From Deltaproteobacteria bacterium (GTDB lineage: Bacteria; Desulfobacterota_B; Binatia; UBA9968), in the NCBI GenBank assembly GCA_005879255.1, contig VBKY01000100.1, forward strand, positions 1 through 22,887: DNA of 22,887 nt, in the 5' to 3' direction. The notes under the pieces were generated by a model, which saw nothing but the letters and a program-made list of their open reading frames with translations, did not search any database and was not told where the DNA came from. This document shows, piece after piece, positions 21,870 through 22,887 of the stretch (its first letter is position 1; each line of letters opens with the position of its first letter). Made by a program: the position numbers and the translations under genes.

Positions 21870-22874
21870 GTGATACCGATCGCGCAATCAATTTGTTTTT
21901 CCTTAATCATTTTTGCTCTCGCTATTCCGGGGCGACTTTCTGCTCAGGACAAACCTCTCAAGAAAATTAACTGGGGCGTAACTTCTCTCTCCGGCGGAAA
22001 TTGGATTCCCTGGATCGCCAAGGAAGCCAAGCTCTACGAGAAACACGGGCTCGATGTTCAATTGATCCTACTGCGCGGCTCTGGCCAAACTTCGGCGGCG
22101 CTCCTTGGCGGCAGCATTTTCGCCTCGCCGGTGGCGTTGCCCACCGTGATGCTCGCCGATCTTAGCGGCGCTGATCTGATCAACGTGGCTCATACTGTTC
22201 CCGGAGTTCAGACCAAGATGCTGGTCAAGCCGGAGATTAAGAGAGTTGAAGACCTTCGCGGTAAGCGGATTGCGACTTCAAGCCTGGGCTCGCTGGGGGA
22301 TTTTCTTTTCAAATATATCCTGCGCAAACACGGCGTGGATCCGAACCGGGAAATCACCTGGCTTTCGATGGGTGCCCCGCCGGAACGGTTACAAGCGTTA
22401 TTCTCGGGAGTAGTGGATGCCACCGAGGCGTCATACCCCTACGATCTGCAGGGAGAGCGCAAGGGATTTCGGATCTTATTCGATGCCAGGAAAGAGGTGG
22501 TCTACCCGTCGATGTCCATCGTGACACGAAAAAGAAGCATCCTGGAAGACCGGGACACCGTGATGCGCATGGTCAAAGCGCATGTCGAAGGCATCGCATA
22601 CTTCAAGAACAACAAAGATTTCGCCATTCGGGTTTTGAGCAAGCAGTTGAAGATCACGGACCGGGAAATGCTGGAAAATTCCTATGACACCTACAAGCAG
22701 GATTTTATCTCGGTGCCGTATCCAATCACCAAAGGGCTGGAAGCGACCTACGAGTACGTCGCGCAATCAAGGCCGGAAATCCGCAATCGCAAACCGGAGG
22801 AGTTCGTCGATCCGAGTTTCATCGGCGAGTTGGACAAGAGCGGGTTTATCAAGAGGCTGTACGAGTCAAAATGA
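21870..22874 (+). CDS. ABC transporter substrate-binding protein, paralogue 2 of tandem pair
   Basis: 334 residues from a GTG at 21870 with AGGAGG about ten bases upstream. The signal peptide ICFSLIIFALAIPGRLSA ends before QDKPLKK. Compared with the gene at 20819, long blocks are shared (NWIPWIAK, LRGSGQTSAA, VAHTVPGVQTK, SSLGSLGDFL, DARKEVVYPSMS, DRDTVMRMV, YFK, KITDR, DFISVPYPI, GLEATYEYVA). The middle region facing the ligand cleft differs: AIDGGDLSYPVNAAAEKQ against VVDATEASYPYDLQGERK. The pair is a tandem duplication that may have changed ligand preference. The stop lies 13 bases before the window end, so any permease genes would be beyond it. Confidence 0.88.
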   Translation: MIPIAQSICFSLIIFALAIPGRLSAQDKPLKKINWGVTSLSGGNWIPWIAKEAKLYEKHGLDVQLILLRGSGQTSAALLGGSIFASPVALPTVMLADLSGADLINVAHTVPGVQTKMLVKPEIKRVEDLRGKRIATSSLGSLGDFLFKYILRKHGVDPNREITWLSMGAPPERLQALFSGVVDATEASYPYDLQGERKGFRILFDARKEVVYPSMSIVTRKRSILEDRDTVMRMVKAHVEGIAYFKNNKDFAIRVLSKQLKITDREMLENSYDTYKQDFISVPYPITKGLEATYEYVAQSRPEIRNRKPEEFVDPSFIGELDKSGFIKRLYESK

Positions 22875-22887
22875 ATAATGGAAAATT

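Noticed and set aside
22874..22887. AATGGAAAATT shared with about 12974-12985
   Set aside because: Too short and AT-rich to count as a repeat on two occurrences.

Overview
The window is a piece of a bacterial chromosome of middling GC content. It probably comes from an uncultivated deltaproteobacterium-like or Binatota/Rokubacteria-like soil or subsurface lineage. That guess rests on the split-cytochrome-b bc complex with a giant multihaem cytochrome, the run of NMT1/SsuA-type solute-binding proteins without transporters, and the class II aldolase and SDR genes. No rRNA, tRNA, CRISPR array or transposase was seen.

Layout. (1) 1-403: 3' end of an MFS drug-efflux-type transporter. (2) 437-4288, minus strand: a surface-glycan/nucleotide-sugar cluster read in the order GT87 membrane mannosyltransferase-like protein, GT2 glycosyltransferase, a frameshifted left-handed beta-helix acetyltransferase, and a DegT-type aminotransferase; a DUF3750 protein (4326-5072, minus) lies upstream. 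(3) 5236-5718: ispF of the MEP isoprenoid pathway. (4) 5784-11876: a respiratory operon with a small two-helix membrane protein, Rieske protein, b6-like cytochrome b, subunit-IV-like cytochrome b half, a 55-residue membrane protein, an 896-residue octahaem cytochrome c with a coiled-coil stalk, and a periplasmic cupredoxin-like protein. It ends in a clear intrinsic terminator. Together these suggest a quinol-oxidising bc-type complex handing electrons through many c haems to periplasmic carriers. (5) 11877-12276: an intergenic repeat cluster. (6) 12277-15528: class II aldolase-like gene, a small conserved-looking protein, a ferredoxin-NADP-reductase-type flavoprotein, a small helical protein and an SDR oxidoreductase. 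(7) 15529-18887: an acetyl-CoA synthetase locus in which an intact, differently styled acs gene (16294-18414) lies between the decayed N-terminal piece (15910-16180) and the C-terminal piece (18657-18887) of another acs. (8) 18874-22874: a secreted TPR protein and three ABC-type periplasmic binding proteins, the last two tandem paralogues, with no permease or ATPase in view.

The most unusual points are the nested acs genes, the octahaem bc-complex partner with its two uncatalogued small membrane proteins, a MITE-like repeat present twice (12000-12075 and 15613-15687), and the acetyltransferase whose frameshift can be explained by one 11-base deletion. I did not find a convincing wholly new system; the bc-complex operon is the closest candidate for one whose composition deserves study.
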